This document shows, piece by piece, positions 34,046 to 43,387 of a stretch of 50,273 bases of DNA. Below the pieces are notes generated by a model. The model worked only from the letters and a program-made list of their open reading frames with translations. It was not told the origin of the DNA and searched no databases. The stretch is from JAVBOP01 sp031550405. GTDB taxonomy: Bacteria > Bacteroidota > Ignavibacteria > Kapaibacteriales > UBA2268. The stretch is from the NCBI GenBank assembly GCA_031550405.1, contig JAVBOP010000154.1:1-50273 (forward strand). The letters run 5' to 3'. The translations under genes and the position numbers were made by a program. The stretch's first letter is position 1, and each line of letters starts with the position of its first letter.

Positions 34046-34981
34046 CTATTCTTTTTTGTATGCCATGGCTTTGGGTAAATGTACCAGTTTGAATGCTTTG
34101 GATATGCCATGCAGCGACTCGGAATAACCGATAAATAAATAGCCGTCTTTATTCAGGGCATCGTATAGATATGAAACTACTTGCTGCTTTGATGGTATGT
34201 CGAAGTAAATAAGAACGTTACAGCAAAAAATAACATCCATTCCATAAATCGAACGCATTTGCTTTGCGTCGTATAAGTTTATATTCGTAAATTTCACCAA
34301 CCGCTTTACTTCGTCTGATAATCTATAATTTGTGCCGTCGTATCTAAAGTATTTGTTCAGCAAATGCGGCGGTACATTGCGAATGGCATATTCTTTGTAT
34401 ATTCCCTGCTTCGCCTGCTCAATAACCGCATTATTTATATCTGACGCTAATATTTGGAATTGAACTTTGGGGTATTTGTTCCTCAATTTTTCGAGAATCA
34501 TAATCGCAATGGTATATGCTTCTTCGCCGGTGGAAGAGGCTGCAACCCAGATCTTGTATGTTGGAGAGATCAGCCCTGCTTTTGAGGATATTGTTTCTGG
34601 AATCACAATATTTTCGAGTGCTTCAAACTGTTGCGGCGCTCTGAAAAAATAAGTCTCGTTTATTGTTATTGCTTCAAATAGTTCGTTAAGTTCTGTTCGT
34701 CCTGATGCAGATTGCAAGAATCTTAAATATTCTTCAAAAGTACGCATTTTAGTTATAGTTAAGCGGCGAGCTATACGTCCTTCGAGCAAATATTTTTTAC
34801 TGTCAGTGAAATATATGCCGCATAATTGATATATGTAACTTCTGAATTCTTGGAAGATTTCATTAGTCATCTCCATTTTATCAATGCTAAACTGATTCAT
34901 ACGGTTGGGTTCTTCCTGGTTATTGGTTTTAGAAGCAATTTTAGTTTTGGAAAAATCAAACTTAAATAACTGAGATGCCAT
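34046..34981 (-). CDS. CheR-family protein-glutamate methyltransferase
   Basis: CheR enzymes methylate glutamates of chemoreceptors with S-adenosylmethionine. The 311 residues show an N-terminal helical domain (FQEFRSYIYQLCGIYF, about 44-59) and the methyltransferase domain with AASSTGEEAYTIAIMIL (SAM site, about 147-163), LASDINNAVIEQAKQGIY and FCCNVLIYFDIPSKQQVV. All match the family. No CheB, CheA, receptor or flagellar gene lies near it, so its target may not be chemotaxis. ATG at 34981 is used; an ATG at 34900 is also plausible, as residues 1-27 are poorly conserved in type. It lies 41 bases after the HEAT-repeat gene. Confidence 0.9.
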   Translation of the reverse strand: MASQLFKFDFSKTKIASKTNNQEEPNRMNQFSIDKMEMTNEIFQEFRSYIYQLCGIYFTDSKKYLLEGRIARRLTITKMRTFEEYLRFLQSASGRTELNELFEAITINETYFFRAPQQFEALENIVIPETISSKAGLISPTYKIWVAASSTGEEAYTIAIMILEKLRNKYPKVQFQILASDINNAVIEQAKQGIYKEYAIRNVPPHLLNKYFRYDGTNYRLSDEVKRLVKFTNINLYDAKQMRSIYGMDVIFCCNVLIYFDIPSKQQVVSYLYDALNKDGYLFIGYSESLHGISKAFKLVHLPKAMAYKKE

Positions 34982-35022
34982 TTTTTTTACTTTAATTATC
35001 TAAATAATTCAAATTAGCCTTA

Positions 35023-36294
35023 TTAATTTTCTAATAATGCTTCCATTTTTTGCTTATTCTCTATTGATGTTTCCAGAGAATATTGGCGTAATTTGTTTGT
35101 AATATAGTCAGAATCTTTGAGTTTTAATGCGCTTAATGTATGGAGAATATGCTTGGCGTCTGTCAATTCAAAATTGATAAGCAAAGTATTTATTACCGCA
35201 TCTTTATTAGGCAAAGGAATTGAGTCCCAGCACAAAGTAATATTTTCCAAAAAATCGGTTTGAATATGGGCAGTATTTTCCCACTCAAAAAACATGTTGA
35301 AAAATTCATTAATAATTGCTGCTTCAGAGTTTGCCGTGATATTATATATTATGTTCTGATTTGCATCTTCAATGTTCTTTCCAATCACAGCAATCAGCGC
35401 ATCAAAATCTTCTTTTCCATACTTGTCGCCCAGCGCTATCAAGCCTGCCATTCTGATATTTTCATCGTCTTCCAGCATGGCTCTATGCGCCACAAACCGT
35501 AAATTATCAGGCATAATCAAAGGCTCGCCCAGCCTGAATGCTATCGCAAAAGCTGTCATTAGCATGATTTTCTGCATTTCCGGATGGCTTGATTCCATTC
35601 TTTCCAACAGGTTGTATGATATGCTTATATGTTTAGCGTTGAATGCAAGTGCATCAATTATGGCAATTTGCAAGAACTGGTTGTTTTCCGAAGATAATTT
35701 TTCAAGCAGATAATCTTCTGAAATATTGCCGCCGATTTTGCCAATAGCTTCAATGACAGAAGGCTTTATCTCCTCAAAATTTTCATAAATCATAATCAGT
35801 TGATCCAATGCGCTTTCAGCTTGTATATTGCCCAATGCTTCAACACCGGCTATTTGGACATTTTTATCGCTATCTGTCAGCAATGGCAGTATGTTATCGG
35901 CAATACTGGCATCAGCAACAAGTCCCAGTATATCACATGCAAATTTGCGAACATCGTGATCCTTATCTTTCAAAAATGGCAGCAAGGTAGATACGGAAGC
36001 GCTGCCGAGCTTAATCAGTATATCGCCTGCCAAATTGCGCAGCTCTATGTCCGGAACCGTGATATAGGATGATATTGAACTTGCAGCGAGCGGCTTGAAT
36101 TCATCGGGAGCTTCGGATAGTGCCCGCTGGCATATATCTCTTATGCCGATTTCAGGGTCTAAAAGACCGTTGGCAAACGCCTTTATGGAAATCTCATTAA
36201 TCATCTGATTATGTATCAGATCATTTACGGCATGGCGGCGATTATCCGGATATGGGTCGTTTTGAAATTTATTTATTAATTCTTTAAATTCCAT
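35023..36294 (-). CDS. HEAT-repeat protein
   Basis: A 423-residue all-helical protein built of HEAT repeats of about 31 residues. Repeats are clear in the first half: 'LLPFLKDKDHDVRKFACDILG', 'ILPLLTDSDKNVQIAGVEALG' and 'LIMIYENFEEIKPSVIEAIG' (each in part), and the pattern goes on more weakly to the end. No signal peptide or catalytic motif is visible; such proteins act as scaffolds or adaptors. It is followed by cheR after 41 bases on the same strand, so the two are probably co-expressed; it may bring CheR to its target. This is inferred from position only. Confidence 0.8.
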   Translation of the reverse strand: MEFKELINKFQNDPYPDNRRHAVNDLIHNQMINEISIKAFANGLLDPEIGIRDICQRALSEAPDEFKPLAASSISSYITVPDIELRNLAGDILIKLGSASVSTLLPFLKDKDHDVRKFACDILGLVADASIADNILPLLTDSDKNVQIAGVEALGNIQAESALDQLIMIYENFEEIKPSVIEAIGKIGGNISEDYLLEKLSSENNQFLQIAIIDALAFNAKHISISYNLLERMESSHPEMQKIMLMTAFAIAFRLGEPLIMPDNLRFVAHRAMLEDDENIRMAGLIALGDKYGKEDFDALIAVIGKNIEDANQNIIYNITANSEAAIINEFFNMFFEWENTAHIQTDFLENITLCWDSIPLPNKDAVINTLLINFELTDAKHILHTLSALKLKDSDYITNKLRQYSLETSIENKQKMEALLEN

Positions 36295-36455
36295 GTACTT
36301 ACAATATTCAAACGTAGTTTATATGCTATAATATCCTGTTGGAATTGTTCGCATAACAATTATAGCATTGCAATATACCTATTTTTTTTGACTTGATATT
36401 CTTAAAACTGTCACCCATTACAAAAAATAGTATGCGTAGAATGATACTCTGTTTA

Positions 36456-36477
36456 TTTATGAAAAAAAAATCATAAA
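36456..36477 (+). repeat. TTTATGAA palindrome, near perfect
   Basis: TTTATGAA, six As, ATCATAAA, in the divergent gap between the HEAT-repeat gene and the antiporter gene. Confidence 0.65.
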
Positions 36478-36532
36478 TGGTAGTGAATGTTTTAAAATTT
36501 TACAATATAGTTTTTACATTGCGATTAATGCG

Positions 36533-36540
36533 TATTTTTG
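36533..36540 (+). promoter_or_regulatory. Promoter -7 element of the antiporter gene
   Basis: TATTTTTG, 34 bases before the ATG, the same distance as at the PBP2 gene. The -33 element is not clear. Confidence 0.4.
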
Positions 36541-36574
36541 TTACTGCAAATAAGTTATAGATTAAAAGAACAGA

Positions 36575-38644
36575 ATGATAGATTTCTCACATATTACATT
36601 GCCTTTTACTCTGCCGGTAATTATTGTAACTATATTATTTTTAATATTCTTAGTAATACCAATACTGTTTAAAAAAATACATGTGCCATCAATAATCGGC
36701 TTGATTATCAGCGGCACTGTTTTCGGACAATACGGTTTAAACTTAATTCCAGACGATGCGAGCATCAAGCTACTGGGAGAAATCGGCATCGTGTTTATCA
36801 TGTTTCTTGCGGGAATTGAGCTTGATTTCAACCAAATAAAAGAGAATAAGCAAAAAAGTGTTGTTTTTGGTTTTTTGACTTTTGCATTTCCTTTGACAAT
36901 TGGATTAATAATTTATCATTTTGCTCTGGGTTATAGCTTTCTGCCAGCTGTGCTAATTGCTCTCATGTTTTCAACGCAGACACTCGTATCTTATCCAATT
37001 GTAAGCCGGTTAGGCTTAGCCAACAATCGCAGCAGCGTAACAGCAGTCGGTGGTACGATAATCACAGATACATTGGTTTTGCTGGCGGTCGGTATTTTAA
37101 TAACGGCGGTAAAAAGCGAAATGACGGCAGAATATTTTATCTATTTGGCGATTGCCGTTGCATTGTTTATCTTTTTGGTGGCAGCTGTATTTCCGTTTAT
37201 AGCTAAAATTTTTTTTAAATACATGGAGGATGATAATTATGCTTACTTTACTCTGATAATTGCATTGCTTTTTCTTGCTGGAACGCTCGCACACTTCGTC
37301 AGCCTTGAGCCAATAATTGGAGCGTTTTTATCCGGCATTGCACTTAACCGCTATATTCCAAAAAATTCTGCGCTGATGTCGAATTTGCAGTTTGCAGGCA
37401 ATGCCATATTTATACCTTGCTTTTTGTTTTATGTCGGAACATTAATAGATTACAGTGTTGTTTTTAATGGATACAAGACCATAGAAGTTACTGTAATATT
37501 GACGGTTACAGCTTTGGTTGCAAAATTTATTCCTGCTGTTATTACTGGCAAAATATTCAATTTCACTAAAAATGAAATAATTTTATTATTCGGTCTGTCG
37601 AGTTCGCACGCTGCTGCGGTTATTGCAATACTTATTGTCGGATACGATATTGGAATTGTTGATAACAGCACCTTAAATGCCACTGTATTGCTGGTTTTAT
37701 TGACTTGCATTGTCAGTTCTCTTGTAACGGAAAGAACAGGAAAGAAAATTGTTCTCACGGCAAATATGAAAATTGGCGAACAGGACGACGGTACAGAGCA
37801 TATTGTTGTACCGTATGCAAATCCTAATAATATCAATAAATTACTGGATTTGGCAGTCGCTGGAATTGAAGACAGGCAAAGCATAATTTTTCCACTGACA
37901 ATAGTTATGGAAAATGATAAACAATATCAAAAAACAATAAATATTAATAAAAAAATCATTCAGGACATAACAAATAAATTATATTCAAAAGAAATTATTA
38001 TTACTCCAATTTCGCGGATCGATACAAATCCAATTCCCGGCATCTTACGAACAATTAAGGAACTTACAGCAACAACACTTGTAATTGGATGGACAGGACG
38101 CCAAACGAAATTTGAAACGCTTGGCAGCAATATTGATATGATTCTCGAAACAACGGACTTGCAGACAATTGTGTGCCACATAAATGAATCTTTAAGTATT
38201 TTTACGAATCTGACAGTTGTTGTGCCAGAACACGTTGAGCATGAAAAAGGATTTAAAAAATGGTTTGCTTTTATCGCTACCGTTTCCAAAAATATTGGCT
38301 GCAATGTTACATTTATTTCCAAGAAGACTACCGGCGAAATGCTGCAAAATCATTGTCAAAATTGGAAATTAAATCAATCGGCAAATTTCATTATTATGGA
38401 GACATTTCCAGAGGTTATGGATTTTTTGGCAATTCCGAAAAAAAATACTTTAATGATGTTTATTTTTGCACGAGATAAAAGTATTTCGTTTGACACGTCA
38501 ATGAAAGATTTTATAAAATATGTCAGCCGGATTGATGTGCGCCGCCAGAATCACAGCGATTATAATTTTGCGATTCTCATTCCCGAGCAATATTCTACAG
38601 GAATCGAGCATGATTCAATTCAAGGCGAAATCTCCAAATTTTAA
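36575..38644 (+). CDS. Kef/CPA2-type cation:proton antiporter with C-terminal domain
   Basis: A 689-residue protein. Residues 1-385 give about 12 membrane helices of the CPA2 (KefB/NapA) family, which exchanges K+ or Na+ for protons; GLIISGTVFGQYGL and FLAGIELDFNQIKENK near the start, and GSFLSGIAL-like 'GAFLSGIALNRYIP', are typical. Residues about 400-689 form a soluble domain of two alpha/beta halves that looks like universal stress protein folds rather than the usual NAD-binding RCK domain. It may sense a nucleotide; this is inferred. ATG at 36575. A ClC channel gene follows after 74 bases on the same strand, which fits a joint role in ion and pH balance. Confidence 0.87.
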   Translation: MIDFSHITLPFTLPVIIVTILFLIFLVIPILFKKIHVPSIIGLIISGTVFGQYGLNLIPDDASIKLLGEIGIVFIMFLAGIELDFNQIKENKQKSVVFGFLTFAFPLTIGLIIYHFALGYSFLPAVLIALMFSTQTLVSYPIVSRLGLANNRSSVTAVGGTIITDTLVLLAVGILITAVKSEMTAEYFIYLAIAVALFIFLVAAVFPFIAKIFFKYMEDDNYAYFTLIIALLFLAGTLAHFVSLEPIIGAFLSGIALNRYIPKNSALMSNLQFAGNAIFIPCFLFYVGTLIDYSVVFNGYKTIEVTVILTVTALVAKFIPAVITGKIFNFTKNEIILLFGLSSSHAAAVIAILIVGYDIGIVDNSTLNATVLLVLLTCIVSSLVTERTGKKIVLTANMKIGEQDDGTEHIVVPYANPNNINKLLDLAVAGIEDRQSIIFPLTIVMENDKQYQKTININKKIIQDITNKLYSKEIIITPISRIDTNPIPGILRTIKELTATTLVIGWTGRQTKFETLGSNIDMILETTDLQTIVCHINESLSIFTNLTVVVPEHVEHEKGFKKWFAFIATVSKNIGCNVTFISKKTTGEMLQNHCQNWKLNQSANFIIMETFPEVMDFLAIPKKNTLMMFIFARDKSISFDTSMKDFIKYVSRIDVRRQNHSDYNFAILIPEQYSTGIEHDSIQGEISKF

Positions 38645-38659
38645 AACAAAACAATAATA

Positions 38660-38681
38660 TTTATGAAAAAAAATTCATAAA
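38660..38681 (+). repeat. TTTATGAA palindrome, perfect
   Basis: TTTATGAA, six As, TTCATAAA, in the 74-base gap between the antiporter and ClC genes. Confidence 0.8.
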
Positions 38682-38718
38682 GGCAATTGTTTAATTGGTT
38701 ATATTATAGTACTTATAT

Positions 38719-40509
38719 ATGAAAAGTATAAATCGAACATTCGAAAAAATATTAGACTGGAAAAATGAACACGTATCCGATAGAACTTTTCTGCTGATGC
38801 TGAGCCTGCTTACAGGAATTGTAACAGGCTTGGCAACGGTTCTGCTGAAAACGATTGTACATACTACAGGCACTTTCGTGAATAGCATTGTAAATATTGA
38901 TTCTATCAACATGCTATACTTTGCGATGCCACTGATTGGTATTGCCCTCACCGTCATATATGTCAAATATCATGTGAAGGATTCGCTGTCGCACGGCATT
39001 AGTAAGGTGCTGTTCGCCATATCCAAAAACGAGAGCAAGATTAAGCCTCATAACTGCTATTCGTCTATCATTGCGAGCACTCTGACGGTAGGTTTTGGCG
39101 GCTCGGTTGGACTTGAAGCGCCAACGGTTCTAACAGGCTCGGCAATCGGCTCTAACCTGTCCCAGCTGTTCAAATTCGACGACTACCGCACACGTACGCT
39201 GCTGTTGGGTTGCGGAGCGGCAGCGGCTGTATCCTGCATATTCAAAGCGCCCATAGCAGGCGTAATTTTTGCGCTGGAAGTGCTGATGCTTGATTTGAGC
39301 ATGGTCTCGCTCATACCGCTGCTCATAGCCGCTGTAACTGGCAGTATCATATCCACGCTGCTGTTAGGCAATAGCGTTGTATTCTATTTCGTCGTTTTCG
39401 AGCCATTCAATATCCACAACACTTTTTACTATATGTTTCTGGGCGTATTTTGCGGCTTTATAGGACTGTATTTTACTAAAGTATTGGAATTTATAGAGAA
39501 CAGGTTCTTGTCAAAAATAAAAAACCATACATCTAAATTGCTGACAGGCGGTATATTGCTTGGAGTTTTAATCTTCTTTTTTCCGCCGTTATATGGCGAG
39601 GGATATGATACGCTTCAATATCTGTTCAGCAAAAATCCGAGCGACGCCCTGCACCACAGCCTGTTTCTGCCTTATGGTGATAATATATGGATAGTGGCAT
39701 TATTTTTACTTTTAGTCGTTATATTTAAGGCATTTGCAGTGGCATTTACTACAGGCGGCGGCGGTGTTGGAGGTGTCTTTGCACCAGCACTGTTCCTTGG
39801 CGGCATTGCAGGCTATCTATCATCTATCGTTATAAATTTTATAGGCATTTCACACGTATCTCAGCGAAATTTTGCACTGGTTGGCATGGCAGGAGTCATG
39901 GCGGCAATTATGCACGCACCTTTGACAGCAATCTTCTTAATCGCTGAAATAACAAGTGGTTATGAACTGTTTGTTCCGATTATAATCACAGCCACAACAG
40001 CATATTTAACAATCCATCGTTTTGAAACGCACTCAATTTATACTAAAAGATTGGCGAAAGAGGGCGACTTGATAACGCACGACAAGGATAAGGCGGTGCT
40101 GACGCTGCTCAATCCAGATGATTTGATTGAAAGGGATTTTAATACCATAAATTATGATTCGTTTCTTGGCGATTTAATACTTGAGGTTGCAAAATCGCAT
40201 CGAAATATTTTTCCTGTCATCGACAATGAAAATCGCTTTAAGGGCATGATTTTTCTCGATGATATCCGCAAGATAATGTTTGACCACGATCTGTATGAAG
40301 AAATTGCGGTAAAGACTTTGATAAAACAGCCTAAGGTATTGATATATCATGATGATACGATGAAGGAGATTGTGGAAAAATTCGAGCAGACAGGCGACTG
40401 GAACATGGTTGTGGTCAATGGCTCAAAATACATTGGCTTCATTTCAAAATCCAAAATGCTGACTTTATACCGCGAGCTTCTCATCAAAGTATCATACGAA
40501 ATGGGCTAA
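38719..40509 (+). CDS. ClC-family chloride channel/transporter with CBS domains
   Basis: A 596-residue ClC protein that moves chloride or fluoride across the inner membrane, often with proton exchange. About 11 membrane-spanning or re-entrant helices fill residues 20-430. Ion-path motifs are present: SHGISKVL in place of GSGIP, GGSVGLEAPTVLTGSAIGS with the gating Glu, and GGGGVGGVFAPALFLGG. The last 150 residues form two CBS domains (about 465-590), which usually bind adenine nucleotides and gate the channel. ATG at 38719. It lies downstream of the antiporter gene, probably in one transcript. Whether it is a channel or an exchanger is not clear from sequence. Confidence 0.92.
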   Translation: MKSINRTFEKILDWKNEHVSDRTFLLMLSLLTGIVTGLATVLLKTIVHTTGTFVNSIVNIDSINMLYFAMPLIGIALTVIYVKYHVKDSLSHGISKVLFAISKNESKIKPHNCYSSIIASTLTVGFGGSVGLEAPTVLTGSAIGSNLSQLFKFDDYRTRTLLLGCGAAAAVSCIFKAPIAGVIFALEVLMLDLSMVSLIPLLIAAVTGSIISTLLLGNSVVFYFVVFEPFNIHNTFYYMFLGVFCGFIGLYFTKVLEFIENRFLSKIKNHTSKLLTGGILLGVLIFFFPPLYGEGYDTLQYLFSKNPSDALHHSLFLPYGDNIWIVALFLLLVVIFKAFAVAFTTGGGGVGGVFAPALFLGGIAGYLSSIVINFIGISHVSQRNFALVGMAGVMAAIMHAPLTAIFLIAEITSGYELFVPIIITATTAYLTIHRFETHSIYTKRLAKEGDLITHDKDKAVLTLLNPDDLIERDFNTINYDSFLGDLILEVAKSHRNIFPVIDNENRFKGMIFLDDIRKIMFDHDLYEEIAVKTLIKQPKVLIYHDDTMKEIVEKFEQTGDWNMVVVNGSKYIGFISKSKMLTLYRELLIKVSYEMG

Positions 40510-40522
40510 TCCACCTTGCTAA

Positions 40523-40690
40523 TCACTTTAAATTATAAGATGTTACGTATAAGTCTATTTCAATCGGAGATAAAGTATTTTTATTCTTCGGAAAAGGAAT
40601 AACAACAATAACTCCTTTATTTTCAATAGCTTTTATCTGGTTTTCATTTGCATAGCCGCCATCTGCAACTATTATTTCAGAAATAAATAT
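40523..40690 (-). pseudogene. IS1182-type transposase, 3' fragment
   Basis: One open stretch on the reverse strand reads SEIIVADGGYANENQIKAI, then ENKGVIVVIPFPKNKNTLSP, and ends at a stop (40523-40525). The 'VADGGYxNExxIxxIExxGI' pattern is the second catalytic Asp block of IS1182/IS4-like DDE transposases. Everything upstream is missing: the fragment begins just after the alaS stop codon. No terminal repeats were seen. Confidence 0.65.
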
Positions 40691-40698
40691 CAATAAAT

Positions 40699-43269
40699 CT
40701 AAAATTTTTCAACAATATTATAAAATTCTGTTTCTAATAATTGCGGCAATTTAGAAATATCTTTGCCGCCAGCCGTTGCTAAATGAGGTTTGCCGCCGCC
40801 GCCGCCGCCGAGTAGTTTTGCAGCTTCACCGACAAGTTTTCCGGCGGGCATTTTCCCTTTCAAATCGTCAGTTACAGCACAAGCAAGCTGCACTTTGTCA
40901 TCAATAATCGTCGCAATCAGGCAAATGCCTTGTGTATTCAAGGATTCGCGTGTTTTTTCAGCAATAGTTCTGAGCTGGTCAAGGTTGTCAATATTCTCCA
41001 TTTTGCGAACAATGACGCTAAGATTGCCGACCATTTTTTTGTCATTATCAGAAATATCGCCGGCTGATTGTGCGATTTTCTCCAATTTCGCCTTCTCTAT
41101 TTCCTTCTCAAAGCCTCGAATTTTATCCTGCAATTCCTCAATTATGAATTTTTGTTCATAAATTTTATCTTCCAAGCTCTTTACAAACGCCACCGCTTTA
41201 CAGCCTGTAACAGCTTCTATTCTGCGTACACCTGCAGCTACAGCCGATTCAGATGTGATTTTAAATAAACCAATTTCTGCCGTATTTTTAACATGAGTAC
41301 CGCCGCAAAGTTCAATCGAAAAATTGCTCATGGATAAAACTCGCACAATATCGCCATATTTATCGCCAAAAAACATTTTGATTTTCGGATTTTTTTGAGC
41401 TTCTTCGATCGTGCAAGTCTTTGTATCAACAGGTATTTGCTCCAATATTTTGGAATTTACAATGTCCTCAATTTTGCGAATTTGATCGCTGGTAACTTTC
41501 TCAAAATGGTTGAAATCAAAACGCAAATAATCCGCCGCCACCAGCGAACCAGCCTGCTGAATATGCGAGCCAAGCACCTCATAAAGCGTTTCATGCAGCA
41601 AATGCGTTGCGGTATGATTACGCATAATGGCACGGCGATGCTGAATATCCACAGTTGCAACGGCAAATTTATTGAGTATATCGCACATCATGGAATTTAT
41701 TTTTTCCTCCATATTTTCGGCACAAATATGGAAAATTGCATTCCCAACTTTCTTAACATTAACGATATTGCATGTTACGCCGGCTATAATAATTTCGCCA
41801 ATATCGCTGACCTGACCACCACTTTCCGCATAAAACGGAGTTTTTTCAAGAACAATCAAGTTGTCTTTTATGAACAAAATTTTAGACTGTGCTTTCAATT
41901 CTTCATAACCAATAAACTCCGAAACGAAATCAGTTTGCGGAAATTCTATGTTCATAGCCACATTTTTTTGAGCCGCTTTTGAACGCTCTTTCTGCTCTTT
42001 CATTTTTTGCTCAAATCCAGCAATATCAACGCCTAAGCCACGTTCGCGTGCAATTAATTCGGTCAAATCAAACGGAAAACCAAATGTATCATAAAGCAAA
42101 AATGCGTCATCTCCAGAAATGGTTTTCGTGTTAGAATTATGAATTTTAGTTAATATTTCTTCGATTCTATCCAAACCGCGTTCCATTGTTTGAAGAAAAT
42201 TTTCTTCTTCGCCACGAATAATTTTTTCTATATTCGCCTGATTTTGCTTGATTTCCTTGAAATAATCGCCCATAACATCGACAAGCGTTTGCACAAGTTT
42301 GTACATCATCGGTTCGCGGAAACCGAGTTCACGTGCATAGCGGCAAGCACGCCGCAAAATTCGCCGCAAAACATAGCTGCGACCTTCATTTCCGGGCATT
42401 GCGCCATCAGCAATCGCAAAAGACAACGCACGCAAATGGTCAGCAATAACACGCATCGCAATATCGCTTTTTTTCGTCAGATCGGCAGTATATTCGATTC
42501 CGCTAAGTGTTTGTATTTTCCGTAAAATAGGAGTAAAAATATCCGTGTCATAATTGGACTTCACATTCTGCAAAATCGAACAAATCCGCTCAAAACCCAT
42601 TCCCGTATCGACAAATTTGTCTTTCAACGGTTCGAGTTCGCCATTTTCCTTGCGATTGAACTGAATAAACACCAGATTCCAAATTTCAATAACATCGGGA
42701 GAGCCTGCATTTACAAGGCTTGCACCGGACATATCGGGCGTTCTGTCATAATGCACTTCACTGCACGGACCGCATGGACCAGTATTTCCCATTTCCCAGA
42801 AATTATCCTTTTCGTCAAAACGCTGGATATGATCTTCGGGCAGATAATTTTTCCAAATTTCATAAGCCTCATCATCGGTGCGATAAACGGTCGCATAGAG
42901 GCGTTTTGGGTCAAGTTTCCAAATTTTTGTTAATAATTCCCACGCCCAATCAATCGCTTCAACTTTATAATAATCGCCAAAACTCCAATTGCCGAGCATT
43001 TCGAAAAAAGTATGATGATAAGTATCGACACCGACTTCTTCCAAATCGTTGTGTTTTCCGCTTACGCGAATACATTTTTGGGTATCAGCAGCACGTTTAT
43101 AATCGCGATTGCCAGTGCCAATAAACACATCTTTGAACTGGTTCATGCCGGCATTTATGAAGAGCAAAGTCGGGTCGCCATGAGGAATTACAGGGAAACT
43201 TGGAACTATTCTATGGTCTTTTGATTTGAAAAAATCAAGAAATGATTGTCTAATTTCTTTCGATGTCAT
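40699..43269 (-). CDS. alaS: Alanyl-tRNA synthetase
   Basis: AlaRS charges tRNA-Ala in the cytoplasm and clears mischarged tRNA. The 856 residues show the usual order: the class II catalytic domain (HTFFEMLGNWSFGDYYK, NTGPCGPCSEVHYDR), the tRNA-recognition domain, the editing domain with HTATHLLH and the zinc-site CGGTHV, a coiled coil, and the C-Ala domain with a run of six glycines. All motifs are intact. A perfect TTTATGAA-type palindrome (41141-41162) lies in the coiled coil and is read as YEQKFII. ATG at 43269 sits in a palindrome half-site. It is a single gene, followed by a transposase fragment. Confidence 0.97.
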   Translation of the reverse strand: MTSKEIRQSFLDFFKSKDHRIVPSFPVIPHGDPTLLFINAGMNQFKDVFIGTGNRDYKRAADTQKCIRVSGKHNDLEEVGVDTYHHTFFEMLGNWSFGDYYKVEAIDWAWELLTKIWKLDPKRLYATVYRTDDEAYEIWKNYLPEDHIQRFDEKDNFWEMGNTGPCGPCSEVHYDRTPDMSGASLVNAGSPDVIEIWNLVFIQFNRKENGELEPLKDKFVDTGMGFERICSILQNVKSNYDTDIFTPILRKIQTLSGIEYTADLTKKSDIAMRVIADHLRALSFAIADGAMPGNEGRSYVLRRILRRACRYARELGFREPMMYKLVQTLVDVMGDYFKEIKQNQANIEKIIRGEEENFLQTMERGLDRIEEILTKIHNSNTKTISGDDAFLLYDTFGFPFDLTELIARERGLGVDIAGFEQKMKEQKERSKAAQKNVAMNIEFPQTDFVSEFIGYEELKAQSKILFIKDNLIVLEKTPFYAESGGQVSDIGEIIIAGVTCNIVNVKKVGNAIFHICAENMEEKINSMMCDILNKFAVATVDIQHRRAIMRNHTATHLLHETLYEVLGSHIQQAGSLVAADYLRFDFNHFEKVTSDQIRKIEDIVNSKILEQIPVDTKTCTIEEAQKNPKIKMFFGDKYGDIVRVLSMSNFSIELCGGTHVKNTAEIGLFKITSESAVAAGVRRIEAVTGCKAVAFVKSLEDKIYEQKFIIEELQDKIRGFEKEIEKAKLEKIAQSAGDISDNDKKMVGNLSVIVRKMENIDNLDQLRTIAEKTRESLNTQGICLIATIIDDKVQLACAVTDDLKGKMPAGKLVGEAAKLLGGGGGGKPHLATAGGKDISKLPQLLETEFYNIVEKF
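41141..41162 (+). repeat. Palindrome copy inside alaS, perfect
   Basis: ATTATGAA, TTTTTG, TTCATAAA within the alaS coiled-coil region. On the coding strand it gives Tyr-Glu-Gln-Lys-Phe-Ile-Ile. Confidence 0.7.
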
Positions 43270-43387
43270 AAATATTTATTCATAATTTGTTTGTATAAAT
43301 CTTACAAATTTACACAAATTTTGCTGATTGGTTGATATGTAAAGTTAGAGATATATTTCTGAATATTTCTGAATATTTATTAATTTT

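Noticed and set aside
40790..40812. Run of GCC triplets
   Set aside because: It codes for the normal glycine run near the C-terminus of alanyl-tRNA synthetase.
43350..43387. Tandem CTGAATATTT copies after the TonB receptor gene
   Set aside because: Only two full units; too short to call more than a local duplication.
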